From positions 20,837,027 to 20,901,026 of the forward strand of contig CM042548.1 in NCBI GenBank assembly GCA_023630585.1: a stretch of DNA of 64,000 nt, in the 5' to 3' direction. The position numbers and the translations under genes are program-made. Source of the DNA: Cranoglanis bouderius. Lineage: Eukaryota; Chordata; Actinopteri; Siluriformes; Cranoglanididae. The notes beneath the pieces are model-generated. The model was not told the origin of the DNA, made no database searches, and saw only the letters and a program-made list of their open reading frames with translations. Below, in pieces: positions 26,087 to 38,310 of the stretch (position 1 is its first letter; every line of letters starts with the position of its first letter).

Positions 26087-27565
26087 AACCCCAACCGGCT
26101 GCCTTAAGATCGGTGCTGTTAGTTTATACACTTAAATAATGACCTTAAATGTCTCATATTGACTATTTTTTTTAGTGCTGTTTGGTTGTTAGTGTTAATT
26201 CTGGTTCAGCTGTATAGAAAGGGGGGGAAACATACATATGTCTGTATGATATGTATCTTTCACTTAAGAGAGCTTTTCAAAAGTCAACTTTCAGCCTTTT
26301 TTGTCTGTATGTCTACATATGTCTAAGTGTGTGTGTGTGTGTGTTTTGTATTTCACCAAGTGTATCAGTACTCCCACCTGTGGTTGTGTGCTGCTTGCTG
26401 CTTTGCGCACAGACAACAGTAAGAGGTTAATGGTAGTCACAAAAACATTCCTGCATTTAAAAAACAAACAAAAAACAAAATAGAATTAGAAGCTGCACAA
26501 AATGGACATTTTAGTTTGTTTCTAGTTGTTACTGGTTTCAGTTTTTACTTTGTTGTTAGCTGAAACCCTTAATCTGTCTAATTCTCAGTTAATTCTAGCA
26601 ATACAAAGCTGTATATTTTTAGTTGCTCAGACGCAATTTTACAATGAAACATTTCTGTAAAGACTTCATTCTTACCATATCATTTTTTCTCAGTTCAGGC
26701 CTCATTTCACAACAGAGGTAGAATTTAGTAGTGCTGTTTTTCCAGGCACTGAATGTAATCCAGTTCTGAAGCTCTTTGGCTTTTCTTTTTAACTGACTGT
26801 TACTAGTTAGGGTAGGCATGACTATTTAAAAAATGTGTGATTAAATTGTACGGTTTATGAAGCTATGAGTAAGGTTAGATGACATGCGTGGAGATTTGAT
26901 CTTTGTTGTCTGTGAGAGTTTCAGTATTAATTGTCACTGCGTCTGCGTGTAGGAGTAACTTGTTATCAGCAGCCAGTCAAAAACAGAACACTGAATTTCA
27001 CTCTATGTTTTATTATTAAAATCGCTCATATTGTACGAACACCACGGTGGCTTCGTATCGCTCTGAAATTCTTTCAATAATTCGCTTTTTTACTCATCTC
27101 TTTGGTTTTGTGGGTGAAGGTAAAACAGAAAAAGCTCCCCAACAATATGCAGTAATGTCTGTGTAAGAAGTCATTTGTAGCAGCAGATCCTAATATATTA
27201 TTGACTAAAATTGTGTGATACAGATGTAACGAAAACAAAGCAAGATTTGTTAGAAAAGCTCCATTTAGAATGAAATAACAAAAAATGAGTGTTTGGTTGC
27301 ATTTCCTCCCCTGCTGTGGGTTATATCACACAGCAGTATTGTATTGCCTGTGCTTCAGTTGAAGACCTAATTACAGTTGTAAAGTTTTAAAGGACTCTAC
27401 TGTTATTCTGTTTATCCTGATGAAGCAGGATCGAGTAGAATAAATGCGCTGGCCACAGCCCTTCTCTCTGCGCTTAACCACGGAGCCATCAAACACACCT
27501 CTGCGCGCGCTCTGTCACCTTCAAATGACTAATTTAGATTAAAAAAAACAAAAAAAACCCCAGCA

Positions 27566-27569
<4 letters not shown>

Positions 27570-27608
<39 letters not shown>
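27570..27608. repeat. (TG)n microsatellite
   Basis: About 39 bp of perfect TG. Confidence 0.95.
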
Positions 27609-27610
<2 letters not shown>

Positions 27611-28142
27611 TTCATATCATGACATGGAAATAAAATAGATTTCTTTTTCGGTTTTTAAGGTGCTTACTCAGAAATGAAAGACATGTACAAAATGGACTCA
27701 AAAGTACTTTTAACACTATAATATAAAATTACACTCTAATATAAAATTCAAAATCATTTTGTTGACCACCAAATTAATATCATTCAATTTAATAAATAAT
27801 CAGCTTTGTAAGAACAACCGAGAACTTAATCGAATATTGTTACTGGGAACAAATCTTAAGGAGGATGGGAGTGAATTGGTATTTGACAGCTAATTTAGTT
27901 TTTTTTTTTTTGTTTTTGTTTTTGTTTTGTTTTTTCAATTACATATATATTGATAAGTGTCTTGTAGTTGTTTTTATATAAATAAATCCTGAAGTCATTT
28001 TGAAACTGATGGTTTAGATGATATTAGAGACACTCAGGGGAAATTTGACTCTCAAACATGTTCTTTCACAACCCACTCAGTTTCATAGGAAAAATCTTTA
28101 ACCTTTTCAGCTCTAACAAATGCCCATCAAAGTGAGAGAGTG

Positions 28143-28144
<2 letters not shown>

Positions 28145-28233
<89 letters not shown>

Positions 28234-28249
28234 CACACACACACACACA
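28145..28249. repeat. (TG)n(GA)n(CA)n compound microsatellite
   Basis: About 70 bp TG, then about 19 bp GA, then about 17 bp CA. The outer TG and CA blocks are complementary and could fold back. Confidence 0.95.
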
Positions 28250-28349
28250 GCAATGTTTTTTCAGGCCACACACTTTTTTTTCTATTTTTTGCACACCAAG
28301 ACACATAAAATTAAGTTAATCTATGATTTTTCCTTTTAGGGGTGAATTT

Positions 28350-28449
<100 letters not shown>

Positions 28450-29567
28450 GGAGATGTTTTATACCCGACATCGTGACACATCTAATATTTCTGTGTTGTC
28501 AGTGTCAGGTCTTGATAAAGCTGAACGTGTGGGCAGATCCATGAGTTTGTGAATCAGTTTTGTTTTTCTTTTTTCCATAGACTCTGTTTTAAGAGATGTT
28601 AACATGATTTAATAGTCATTTATCACACGGATTTGAATGAGGGACTAGTTATAGATTGCTCGGTGAATTTTACACGTAAGTTGTCTTTTACTCTCCGTTT
28701 GATATTAGCATTATATTAGTTTTATTTGTCCTTAAATTGTTCAGGTCAGGTCTTTACCAAACAATCTCGTATTTCATACATTCATATAGAGTCCAATTCT
28801 AGTGTTTTTTTTTGTTTGTTTGTTTTTTTACATGTGATCTCATCTGATCTCAATTCAGCTAACCCTAAGAGTACTAATTTCTTTTATGATTGTAATATTG
28901 TAATAAACCTCTTGCTCAGTATGATGTCCATGTTATAAAATAATCTGCCCCATTCAACACATCTCTCTTTGTGAACAATTGATCACTTAAAAGCATTTCT
29001 TTAAAAAAAAAAAAATAATAATAATCAAAGTTTGCATTGTGCATTGATCTTGTGCATCTTTAAAATGTTCATTTGTGTCTTTGAGCTGTTCTTAGTTGGA
29101 ACACAGATATTAGCCTCCCACTTCCTGTTTAAGGCTGTGCTGTTTACCATTCAAAGGTGCTATATTTTTAACCCTGTCACCAGTTGTCCATTCGAGACTT
29201 TTAAATGGGACACGAATGTAAACCCATTGTAAGAGCTGTTTAACTACACAAACTCTGAGCAGACAGACAAAAAAAAAAAAAAAAAATCACCATACAAGAA
29301 TGCACTTAATAGAACTTGGTGATGTTTAGAGGCGAAGATGTTTGAAGAGGGATTTTTGCAGTCTGGTTGTCAGTCAGAAGCAGCCGGTGATGTTCATTAA
29401 TGTACACAGTAGTGAGAGAAGTCCTAGTCATTAGGAAACAGTATTGTGTTTCTCTGAATAACTCAAGCAGTAATAGTGGCAAATTTCATTTGTACTTGTA
29501 ACATGACACAAATCTTAATCTCTACACATTTCCTGATATTCTACCAGAGTTTGTGTTTCATTCAGTA

Positions 29568-29570
<3 letters not shown>

Positions 29571-29616
<46 letters not shown>
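29571..29616. repeat. (CT)n microsatellite
   Basis: 46 bp of perfect CT, a polypurine/polypyrimidine tract. Confidence 0.95.
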
Positions 29617-29617
<1 letters not shown>

Positions 29618-30405
29618 AAGAGTTTAAGTAACTAATTAATTACTTTCTGGTACTTTTCGCACCCAGAAATCACACCTCTTCCACCCACTCTTAAGACAGA
29701 TAAAAACAATTTTTTCCTTCGTTGACCTGCTTCTATCTACCACCATGGGGGAGGTGTTTACTAATCACCAAGATCTGATGCTGACTCAAAGTAATGGATA
29801 TGTGCTTTTCAAACTCATTTGTTAGTCAGTAACAGATGAGCACATGAAGCATCAGCTCTGTGTCTGCGACAAATGTCTCTGTGCATTATGTGGAGTGATG
29901 GTGATTGTTCATGCTGTTTAAAAAAATAAAAAGCTGAAGTGGGCTTTTTGGTTGTTCGTCTCTGCAACTAATAAGTGACCAAAGGCTCATACTGTCGATT
30001 TGATGATCATAAAATTGCATATTTCGTCGCTAAACTCTTGACCACTGCATAAATATTAAACATGAAGCATTCAAAAAGTGTACTGATGAGGCTGTGAAAC
30101 AGCAGCGGAAGACAACTGGTGATTAGTGTGAGCTACTGTCGTTTTCTACAAAAGACGTTAATGGGATTTCTAGATTTAGTTGCATCTGTTCCTCAACACA
30201 TTTATCATGCTTCCTTATTATCATAGCATACAGCAAACAAGTGATGCCTCAGTAACCTAATGTGTTCTGTTAGTGGAAAGTTCATGAATAAAGACTACTG
30301 TGGCTTCGATAAATAGCCAAAATATGTTTACATTTAACATTTTACAATATAATATACATTTACACATTTAAATAATGAGCCTAATATTTGACCAGTTTGA
30401 ATAGG

Positions 30406-30506
30406 AATGTGTTCTGAGGAATTTATTTTACAGTTAAAGGGCTCTCTGGCTGCAGAAAGTTCAAATCTCGCACCAGCACTGGTTTTTTATTGTCTGTCAC
30501 CTAAAC
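30406..30506. repeat. 101-bp repeat, copy 2
   Basis: Second copy of the segment at 13522-13622, same orientation. It ends exactly where recognisable Tc1 family C terminal sequence begins, so both copies sit in or against Tc1 elements of different families. Confidence 0.75.
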
Positions 30507-31038
30507 CGGCTTTCAGCTTTAATTCAAGGGGTTTAACAAAAATATTGCATTATATTGCATTTCCTTTCCCCCTCCATTTTCACAGGCTCAAAAGTAATTA
30601 GACAAACTAACATAATCATACATATTAGGATTATTTTAAATACTTTGCAGTCAATGTCTGCCTGAAGTCTGGAACCCATGGATCACCAAATGCATCAAAG
30701 AGTTTCCTCCCTTGAGATGTTTTGCCAGGCCTTTACTGCAAGTGCCTTCAGTTGCTGTTTGTTTGAGGGTCTTTCTGCCTTCAGTTTTGTCTTCAGCATG
30801 TGAAAAGCATGCTCAATTGGGTTGAGGTAATTGGACATGTAAGAACATTGCATTTTTTTTTTTTTTTGCCTTAAGAAGCTCTTGGGTTGCTTTCACGGTA
30901 TGTTTTGATTCATTATCCATCTGTACTGTGTATGAGTTTTGCAGCCTTTGACTGAATCTGAGCAGAAAGTATAGCTCTATATGCTGCAGAATTCATCCTG
31001 CTACTTCTATTAGCAGTCACATCATCAATAAACACTAT
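30507..31038 (-). pseudogene. Tc1 family C fragment, C-terminal half
   Basis: Reverse-complement relative of the element at 33460-35024. The subterminal block with TTTAACAAAAATATTGCA and GGCTCAAAAGTAATT lies near 30529-30600. A decayed C-terminal transposase region follows (matching AAAACTGAAGGCAGAAAGAC and the sequence around the last catalytic segment) to about 31038. The 5' half of the element is absent and the frame is closed by many stops. Confidence 0.75.
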
Positions 31039-31063
31039 ATATACATATATAGTATATACAGTA

Positions 31064-31206
31064 TATACTGTGTGTGTATCACACAAACTTTCCTGTACCA
31101 GATTAATGGCCCATTACTTTCATAAATTGTTCTCTGTTTGAGCTAATCAGAGTGCGAGTGATTAGAGACACAGCTCGTCTGTTTATTAATAACCCCAGAA
31201 TGAAAT
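31064..31206. repeat. 143-bp direct repeat, copy 1
   Basis: Closely matches 31752-31896 in the same orientation, from TATACTGTGTGTG to CCCCAGAATGAAAT. Only about 550 bp separates the copies. Confidence 0.85.
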
Positions 31207-31525
31207 CCTGAGTGTTATCAAAGCCTTTCGTGTGGATGGATCGTCAATCATGCTGTTTAGCAGTAAGCATTTAAATGTTTTGTGAGCTCTCTAGAGGGAG
31301 TATGGAGGGGAGGACAGACGAGGCTGAAAATGCTAGAGCTGCGTCATCTCGGCCACATTTCACCCTCCACTCCAGGGATTTGTCAGGTTTTACACACCAA
31401 AAAAAAGTTTCTCAATCTGTCGGTCTTGTGTAATTATATGCAACTCCGCACAATCAAAAACAGGAAAGGGAAACAATGCTATTTTACACTGTAGCCTAAT
31501 AAACCTGAAATGCACTAGAACATGT

Positions 31526-31529
<4 letters not shown>

Positions 31530-31575
<46 letters not shown>
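31530..31575. repeat. (TG)n microsatellite
   Basis: About 46 bp of TG lying between the two 143-bp direct repeats. Confidence 0.95.
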
Positions 31576-31578
<3 letters not shown>

Positions 31579-31751
31579 ATTGGGTGGAACAAGATGACAT
31601 CATTATGATATATTTCTTATTATTTATGTTGTTAAAGAATGAAACATTAAAATAGTAAGCCTCTAATCTGACCTGAGATGAACGCATTTTACATTAGGAA
31701 TAAGAAATAATTAGTGTGATCATTAAAGCGTGTTGTGGAGAATGATAGAGC

Positions 31752-31896
31752 TATACTGTGTGTGTGTACCACACAAACTTTACTGTACCAGATTAATGGC
31801 CTTTTACTTTCATAAATTGTCCTCTCTTTAAGCTAATCAGAGTGCCAGTGACTAGAGATACAGGTCGTCTGTATATTAATAACCCCAGAATGAAAT
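31752..31896. repeat. 143-bp direct repeat, copy 2
   Basis: Second copy with roughly a dozen differences from 31064-31206, including TGTACCACAC for TGTATCACAC. Both contain GTACCAGATTAATGGC and AGCTAATCAGAGTG. Confidence 0.85.
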
Positions 31897-31914
31897 GAGA
31901 TGTAAATGGTCTTG

Positions 31915-32215
31915 GGTGAATGAGAGGGTTTTGGGTGTATTTATTATTTTTGGGCATGTTTTTATATTTTGGTGGGGACCAAATGTCTCAGTTTTGGCTG
32001 GCCTTTACGAGAAAAACGTGCGCCCCCCACCCCCGACCCACCAAAACTGCAGCTTTTAGTTAAAAAACTGGATGAACAATGTTGCTTCCTTTTGGTTAAT
32101 GAGGTTGGGGTTAGGGTTAGATATAGGTGTAGGCTTAGCATTAATTAGCTAATTATGTCAATGGAAAGCCCTCACAAGCACAGTCAGACAAATGTGTGTC
32201 TGTGTCTTTGTCCGT
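31915..32215 (+). repeat. Dispersed fish repeat with TTAGGG-like core
   Basis: The order GGTGGGGACCAAATGTC, then GTTGGGGTTAGGGTTAGAT, then TATGTCAATGGAAAGCCCTC matches my memory of a common fish interspersed repeat. The two telomere-like hexamers belong to it and are not an interstitial telomere array. Boundaries are approximate. Confidence 0.5.
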
Positions 32216-33327
32216 GTTAAAGTATCCAGGGCACTCTTTAATGCAGTGTCAAGTTTCATACCCCATACTGAACTAAAGGTCCTCTGGCTGCTGTATATTT
32301 TCTTACCTTTTTCACCCCATTTCTATAACGTATCCTAACACTGTTTAATCTTTTTTTTTTTGGAGGCTAATAAATGATATGGATCATATTCTGATATATT
32401 TTTGTTATTCTTGTAAGCATTTAACGTTAATGGTTTGTATTTTATGTTTGCCTTTCTAAATATTTTTCCTGTTAAATTGGAAGTGTTTATCATGTTCTGC
32501 TTTCAGGATGTGGGCTTTGAGACAAATTGTTGCCAATAAACCGAAAATGCATCTCGTGTTAATGAGTTAGTAAGAAAGGGGAAACAGCAGAGAAAGATGT
32601 GGTTAAAAGCACAAATGAGGACAAACGTGTCAGGGGGGGTCTAGAAAACTGAATAATGCAAATTGAAGAACATGTGGGTTAAATGCAATAGTGTTTGAAG
32701 CTTAAAGTGTGTAGCTAATACCTTTACGTGGGATTATGGCTTTCTACATGACGTGTTTTTTAGGCTTAAAATCTGTATGTAGTGGAAAATCTGTTGCATA
32801 TTTAAATGGATTTACAGAGTAATTGCCACAAGATTTTTTTTAGTTTTTGCTATCGTTAACAACAAAACATGCAAATAGCACTTGTAGTGAGTAGGATGTG
32901 CATATAGTGACTACGAGGTGCACTGAATAGACCAGACTACAGACTCCTGCATTGTATTTGTATAATGCAATACAGTCTAGGAAAGTCAATTTAAAATGCA
33001 TTAGAATAGCTCAAAATTTGTTTCAGAAGTGAATGCCTGTTTATTATATGGCTACAAAATGACAGACCAAAGCGAGCACTCATTCTCTATTTGTTGTCAA
33101 TAAGGAGGAGAAATAAAAAGCAAAGGAAACCTGGGTATTTGATAGTAGCACCTATGGCTGTGAAAACTCAGCCCTGCTATTACATCCATGTCTATAGCAC
33201 AGAGGGAAATGACTGCAGACAGGTGCTACAGCTTGAGGCCAGCCCTTCCTGATGTTTCCTATAATAATAATAATGACTGCTGCAGTGCGAAGGTGCTGAC
33301 GTTAACCGGTGTGTTTCTTTTGTACAG
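32216..33327. other. Non-coding sequence
   Basis: No repeat family or coding exon recognised before the candidate exon at 33328. Confidence 0.35.
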
Positions 33328-33391
33328 GTCACCAGAGAAAGACCTGATCAGCCACAGCTGCCTAACAAAACCGAGGACCAGGTCATCTCAG
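33328..33391 (+). other. Possible 64-bp internal exon
   Basis: A pyrimidine-rich acceptor (GTTTCTTTTGTACAG ending at 33327) and a donor (CTCAG before GTATCC at 33392) bracket 64 bp that is open in two frames on the plus strand. One frame reads as a hydrophilic peptide rich in Arg, Asp, Gln and Pro, with an N-linked-type NKT. The length is not a multiple of three, so it would shift phase. I do not recognise the protein. It could equally be chance splice signals near a transposon. Confidence 0.2.
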
Positions 33392-33459
33392 GTATCCATG
33401 TTTTGGATCCCTATGCTGCATTTATTGATGTCTGTCTATACATATATCTAAAGCTGCTA

Positions 33460-35024
33460 GTCAGGTCCATAAGTATTTGGACAGTGACACAATTTTTTGG
33501 CATTTTGCCTCTGTACACCACCACAATGGATTTGAAATGAAGCAAATCAAGATGTGATTGAAGTGAAGACTTTCAAGGGGTTAAGCTTTAATTCGAGGGG
33601 TTTAACAAAAATGTTACATTAACTGTTTAGGAATTGCAGTCATTTTCACATGCTCAAAAGTAATTGGACAATTGACTGATAAGCAGTTTCATGGCTAGGT
33701 GTGGCCTGTTTCCTCATTATTTCATGACACATTAAGGAGATAAAAGGTCTGGAGTTGATCCCAAGTGTTGAATTTGCATTTGGTAGCTGTTCATGGGAAC
33801 TCTCAATATGTGGTCCAAGGAGTGATGCAAGTGAAGGAGGGCATTATTAGACTGAAAAAAACCCAAAACAGACTGATCACAGAGACAGCAGAAACTTTAG
33901 GAGAGGCCAAATCAACACTTTGGTACATTCTTAAAAAGAAGGAATGCATTGATGAGCTCAGCAACACCAAAAGGCCTGGAAGACCACGGAAGATAACTAA
34001 TTGGATGAATGCAGAATTCTTTCCTTGTTGAAGACTTCTTCACAATATCTAGCCAAGTCATGAACACTCAGGAGGAGGTAGGCATATCTTTGTCAAAGTC
34101 TACAATCAAGAGACACTTTCATGAATGTAAATACAGACGGTTTACCTCAAGATACAAACCACTCATAGCACTCCAAAACAGAAAGGCCAGATTAGACTTT
34201 GCTTAAATTTTTTTTTTTTTTTTTTTAAGTTCTGATGCAAGATTAACTTGTACCAGGATGATGGGAAGAGAAGAGTATGTAGAAGGAAAGGAAGTACTCA
34301 TGATCCAAAGCATACCACATCATCTGTTAAACATGGTGGAGGCAGTGTTATGGCATGGGCATGTATGGCTGTCAATGGAACTGGGTCACTGGTGTTTATT
34401 GTTTATGTGACTGATGATTGAAGTAGCAGGATGAATTGTGAAGTGTATAGAGCTGTACTTTCTGCTCAGATTCAGTCAAATGCTGCAAAACTGATCGGCG
34501 CATCACAGTAAAGATGGATAATGACCCAAAACATACTGTGAAAGCAACCCAAGAGCTTCTTAATGCAAAAAAATTAAATGTTCTTAAATGTCCAATTACC
34601 TCAACCCAAGTGAGGGTGCTTTTCACTTACTGAAGACAAAACTGAAAGCAGAAAGACCCTCAAACAAGCAGCCACTGAAGGCAGCTGCAGTAAAGACCTG
34701 GCAAAGCATCTTAAGAGAGCATTTGGTGATGTCAGCATTTGGTGATGTCCATGAGTTCCAGATTTCAGGTAGTCATTGACTGCAAAGGATTTGCATCCAA
34801 GTATTAAAAATAATCCTAATATTTATAATTGCTAGTTTGTCCAGTTACTTTTGAGCCTGTGATTTTGAGGCTGTTCCTAAATTGTTAATGCAATATTTTT
34901 GTTAAAGCTGAAAGTCTACACTTCAATCACATCTTAATTGCTTCATTTCAAATCCACTGTGGTGGTGTATAGAGGCAAAATTATGAAAATGGCATCACTG
35001 TCCAAATACTTATGGATCTGACTG
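33460..35024 (+). pseudogene. Tc1 element (family C), full length, dead transposase
   Basis: 1565 bp between TA dinucleotides at 33458-33459 and 35025-35026. Terminal inverted repeats of about 210 bp carry an outer CATAAGTATTTGGACAGTG and an inner CTCAAAAGTAATTGGACAA (right copy GTCCAGTTACTTTTGAG). This is the IR/DR layout of Sleeping Beauty-like elements. The plus-strand transposase is recognisable in pieces: a helix-turn-helix region (33860-33940), KRPGRPRK linker near 33970, a second DNA-binding block (34075-34200), GGSVMAWACMAVNGTGS near 34340, MDNDPKHTVKATQELL near 34514, then the C-terminal tail to about 34780. Several frameshifts, a poly-T insertion near 34207 and stops make it a pseudogene. 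Confidence 0.9.
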
Positions 35025-35589
35025 TATGCCTAACTGTATAAATGGAAATGTATATTTGAGCAACAGATAATCAAGATGGCAAATATGATGAGTGGATGTG
35101 AAACACTGATAACCCTGATACCTCTGATAACTGAAGTTGAGTAATGTAAGGAGCTAATTGGTTGCAATAAATATTACCCTGAAAAAAAAAACATGATCAG
35201 CGTGACATTTGTCTCTTTCTGTGGTCGGCGTTGGGACCCGAAAGTGTTTGTTTTAACGGTGTGTTTACATTTGATGTGTCCTCCTACTTGTCTGCCAGTT
35301 GAGAGCAGAGTGGTTGAGCTGTGGTTTAGATGAACACTATGCATTCCCAGACTCTATAAGGACGTGTGTAACGTTTTCAAATGTCACTCTTTCTCTCTCT
35401 CTCTCTCTTTCTCTCTCACACGCACACACACCTACACCCACATTATCACACACATGCTTAGCTGGAAGCAGCAAGTTTTTAAAGATATTGATAGAAATAT
35501 CTTTTTTTATTTTTTTATTTTTATTTTTTTACAACAAACAAGCCAAATATTAGCATGCATAGATCATGTCCAAAAATTCATGTCTTGAT
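35025..35589. other. Non-coding sequence with (TC)n
   Basis: No gene. A TC-rich microsatellite with CA units lies at about 35388-35450. Confidence 0.4.
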
Positions 35590-36037
35590 ACTTTTAAACT
35601 ACAGAACTGTGTAAAAATGTAAAGAACTGTAGAAAGGTGCTTTGTAAAAATGTCAAATGTCAAAATAAAACAACTCAATATTTGGTGTCTACCCTTTGCA
35701 TTTTAAACAGCATTAACTCTCTCGGGTTGTTCATTATAACACTGTTGTTCAATGTTATAATGAAAGCAGCTGGTAGATTCAAAAGCATCAAAAGGAGAAC
35801 TTGATGTATTTCTTCTGAAGGTTCCCACTCGCTTCTGTCTCTACAAATACCTTTATGTTTTTAATTAAATCTGAAAAGTGGCTTATTTACTGTTTCTTTA
35901 GCTAATGACCGTATTCTCCATAGCATTATAAAATGTGCTCTTGTCTACTGATATACTATTGCAGGATAGATAAAATAAATAATAAGACCAAAACTGTTTT
36001 TAAAATTTCTGGTGTCTAGGACTTTTGTACAGTACTG
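35590..36037. mobile_element. Tc1 family D remnant, one end preserved
   Basis: The right end ACTTTTGTACAGTACTG followed by TA (36038-36039) is the terminal repeat of the family also present at 53865-55734. CAACTCAATATTTGGTGTC near 35670 also fits that family's subterminal region. No transposase is left and the other end is not clear. Confidence 0.55.
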
Positions 36038-37559
36038 TATATTAGGCGCTATTGTCTACAATCCCAGGGTAGTCTTCAAACTAATAAAAACAACTACAGT
36101 AGAATAATAAACTGCTTTTTAATACCATACACGGTATGTCATACAAAGTGAACAAGTTCCAGGTTTCCATAAATTACAGTGAACAGATATGTACACTGTA
36201 AACACTGTGAACACTGTACCAGCTCCACATGCACTCTTTAACATGTATACAGTATGTATAAGTGAAATATACATATACATACATATGCATAATATACATA
36301 TATTTTACCATGTATGAAATGCCCATGCTCTTAAAAAAGAGACTAAGTATTGTGGATATTGTCAGATAATCGGGAGTGTCATTGCTGGAGTATTTAAGTC
36401 TGAACTGGTCTCAAGATGGATGTGTAAAGGTTCTAATCAAGGTAAATGTATATTATCACAGAGCAGATCACAGCAGTTATGACAGACTCATCATGGCAAT
36501 GACTTGCTGTTTAAGTAGAAATCCATTTCACATGTTAGATTGGGCTTCCTATATTCACTATACAGATCATCATGGTTTTATCTATTATGCTGATTGCTCA
36601 GGGACTGTTGTACAGGTTTTCAGAGGCCAAGTGAGCACATTTTAACAAATGTATTTTTTTTCTTTGCTATGAGAGAAAATTTTGGATCTGATAAGAAGCA
36701 GACTTCTTTTCCTTAACATACCTTTACTACTGATCATCAGGGGTAGGGAGTTACAGTATGCTTAGTGTCTGCCTCAGACGCCTCAGAAGCCTACAGAAGT
36801 CTGGCTTGCAAGATATTCGGACACTTTTGTTTTTGTTATTTAATATAAGTACTTCTAGTGTATACTGTATAGTGCCACTTCAAATTTACACACGTCTTTT
36901 GACTTTGTGCTTATAAATTTGTACCGAAAAAAGCATTCTTAACTCTTTCATGTCTAAATTATTTATATTCGTTTTATACTAAAAACTGCATGATGTATGA
37001 ATTATGATTCTGTCTAAATATTACTTATTATAAAAAATAAATTGACTGCCCATCAGTTTTTTTAAAAGGCTAAAAGAGTATGCCTGAAATAACAAAAATA
37101 ACTAAATCTTCCAATGTGCAAAATGTTTAACATTCAGGTTAAAATATTATGTTGAAGACAAATTATTTTTTAAAATAGAAACTATAATTTCTAAACATAC
37201 AGTTTAGGACTGTTGCTTGATGCAAGGAAGTTAAAAAAACATCTTCCCAACCTAAGGTGATTCATGGCACAGAAATATTATTTTACTTCATTTAAAAAAA
37301 TAAAATAAAATTATGTAGAGCTACAGACGTTTTTGTTAATTTACAGTAATGCTCTCAAGTCATTTGGACAGCATTACTGGATCCCTGCAGTTGACCTATG
37401 CCATATGGAACCAGTGGCAACGAGCATGCATTAATGGTACCAGTGGGGCTTGCAATATCCTTAGTCACTGGGGAGGCCTGTATGGTTTTGGTTGTGTTAG
37501 GCATGGTGGCAAGGCTAAAGGAAGGTCAACATCTACCTGTGTAATTAATGGTTTACATC
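36038..37559. other. Non-coding sequence
   Basis: No recognised feature. The 89-codon frame at 36376-36645 has no domain or splice support. Confidence 0.4.
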
Positions 37560-38310
37560 TTATATTAGTGTCCATCTTCTCCCTAGATTCAGTTTCTTCA
37601 CCCATGAGATTAAATTCTCCTCTAACGTGTTCTGGTACATCGCTCCGTTCATGTTTCCTTCAATGGCGTGTTATGCCCCAGTACGGTTTGAAGAGAAGCA
37701 GCCCTGTATCATGATGCTCCTAGTTTCAGTTTCAATTTCAGTTATCATGATACTTCACTGTGGTATGGTGTTCCTGGGATCATATATGCAACCCTCCTTT
37801 CTTCAAACATTACAAGCTGAATTCATGCCAAAGAGTTCCATTTAAAAAAGAATATATTTTGTCTGACCAGAGTATATTGTTCCCAAAGAGATCTGATTTG
37901 TCTGAGTGCATTTAGATGCACACTGCTATATTTCTTCTTTAGCAGAGGAGCTTTGTGTGAGGCAGAAACCAAGATGATTGTGGTGCAGTTTATTGCTTAT
38001 TGTTCACTGTGTAATTGTTGTTCCTGCTGCTTTCAGGTCGTCCTGCAACTCTTTTCCAGTGACTGCTGGTTTCTTTCTTCTCTTCCTTATCATTTAGTCT
38101 GAGAGCGCATTGTGAAATCTTGTGTGGTGCACCTGTCCAGGGACAATTAGTGGTGGTTCCACCTGCACGTTATTGAACCACTTGTAGTGACCGGGATGTT
38201 TAGGTCTTTGTTTCAGCTCTGTAGCTTTTTCCCAATCAAGTGTTGTTGTTTTTTTTAAATAATGTTGCCCTTGAAGAAGCTTTTTTACCTTCACCATGAT
38301 TTCTATTTGT
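37560..38310 (-). pseudogene. Tc1-type transposase relic (family E)
   Basis: On the minus strand, very decayed Tc1 blocks appear in the right order. A DNA-binding block resembling GKELQDDLKAAGTTIT lies near 38070-38000, and the region before the first catalytic Asp near 37900-37850. NGAMYQNTLEENL, a typical post-GGG motif, lies near 37650. Both termini are unclear and the frame has many stops. It is the oldest-looking Tc1 copy here. Confidence 0.65.

Noticed and set aside
32103..32125. Telomere-like GGGTTAGGGTTAG
   Set aside because: Only two hexamers, inside a longer dispersed fish repeat, so not an interstitial telomere array.
36376..36645. 89-codon plus-strand ORF with a possible start
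   Set aside because: No homology I recognise, no splice sites around it and no codon bias.
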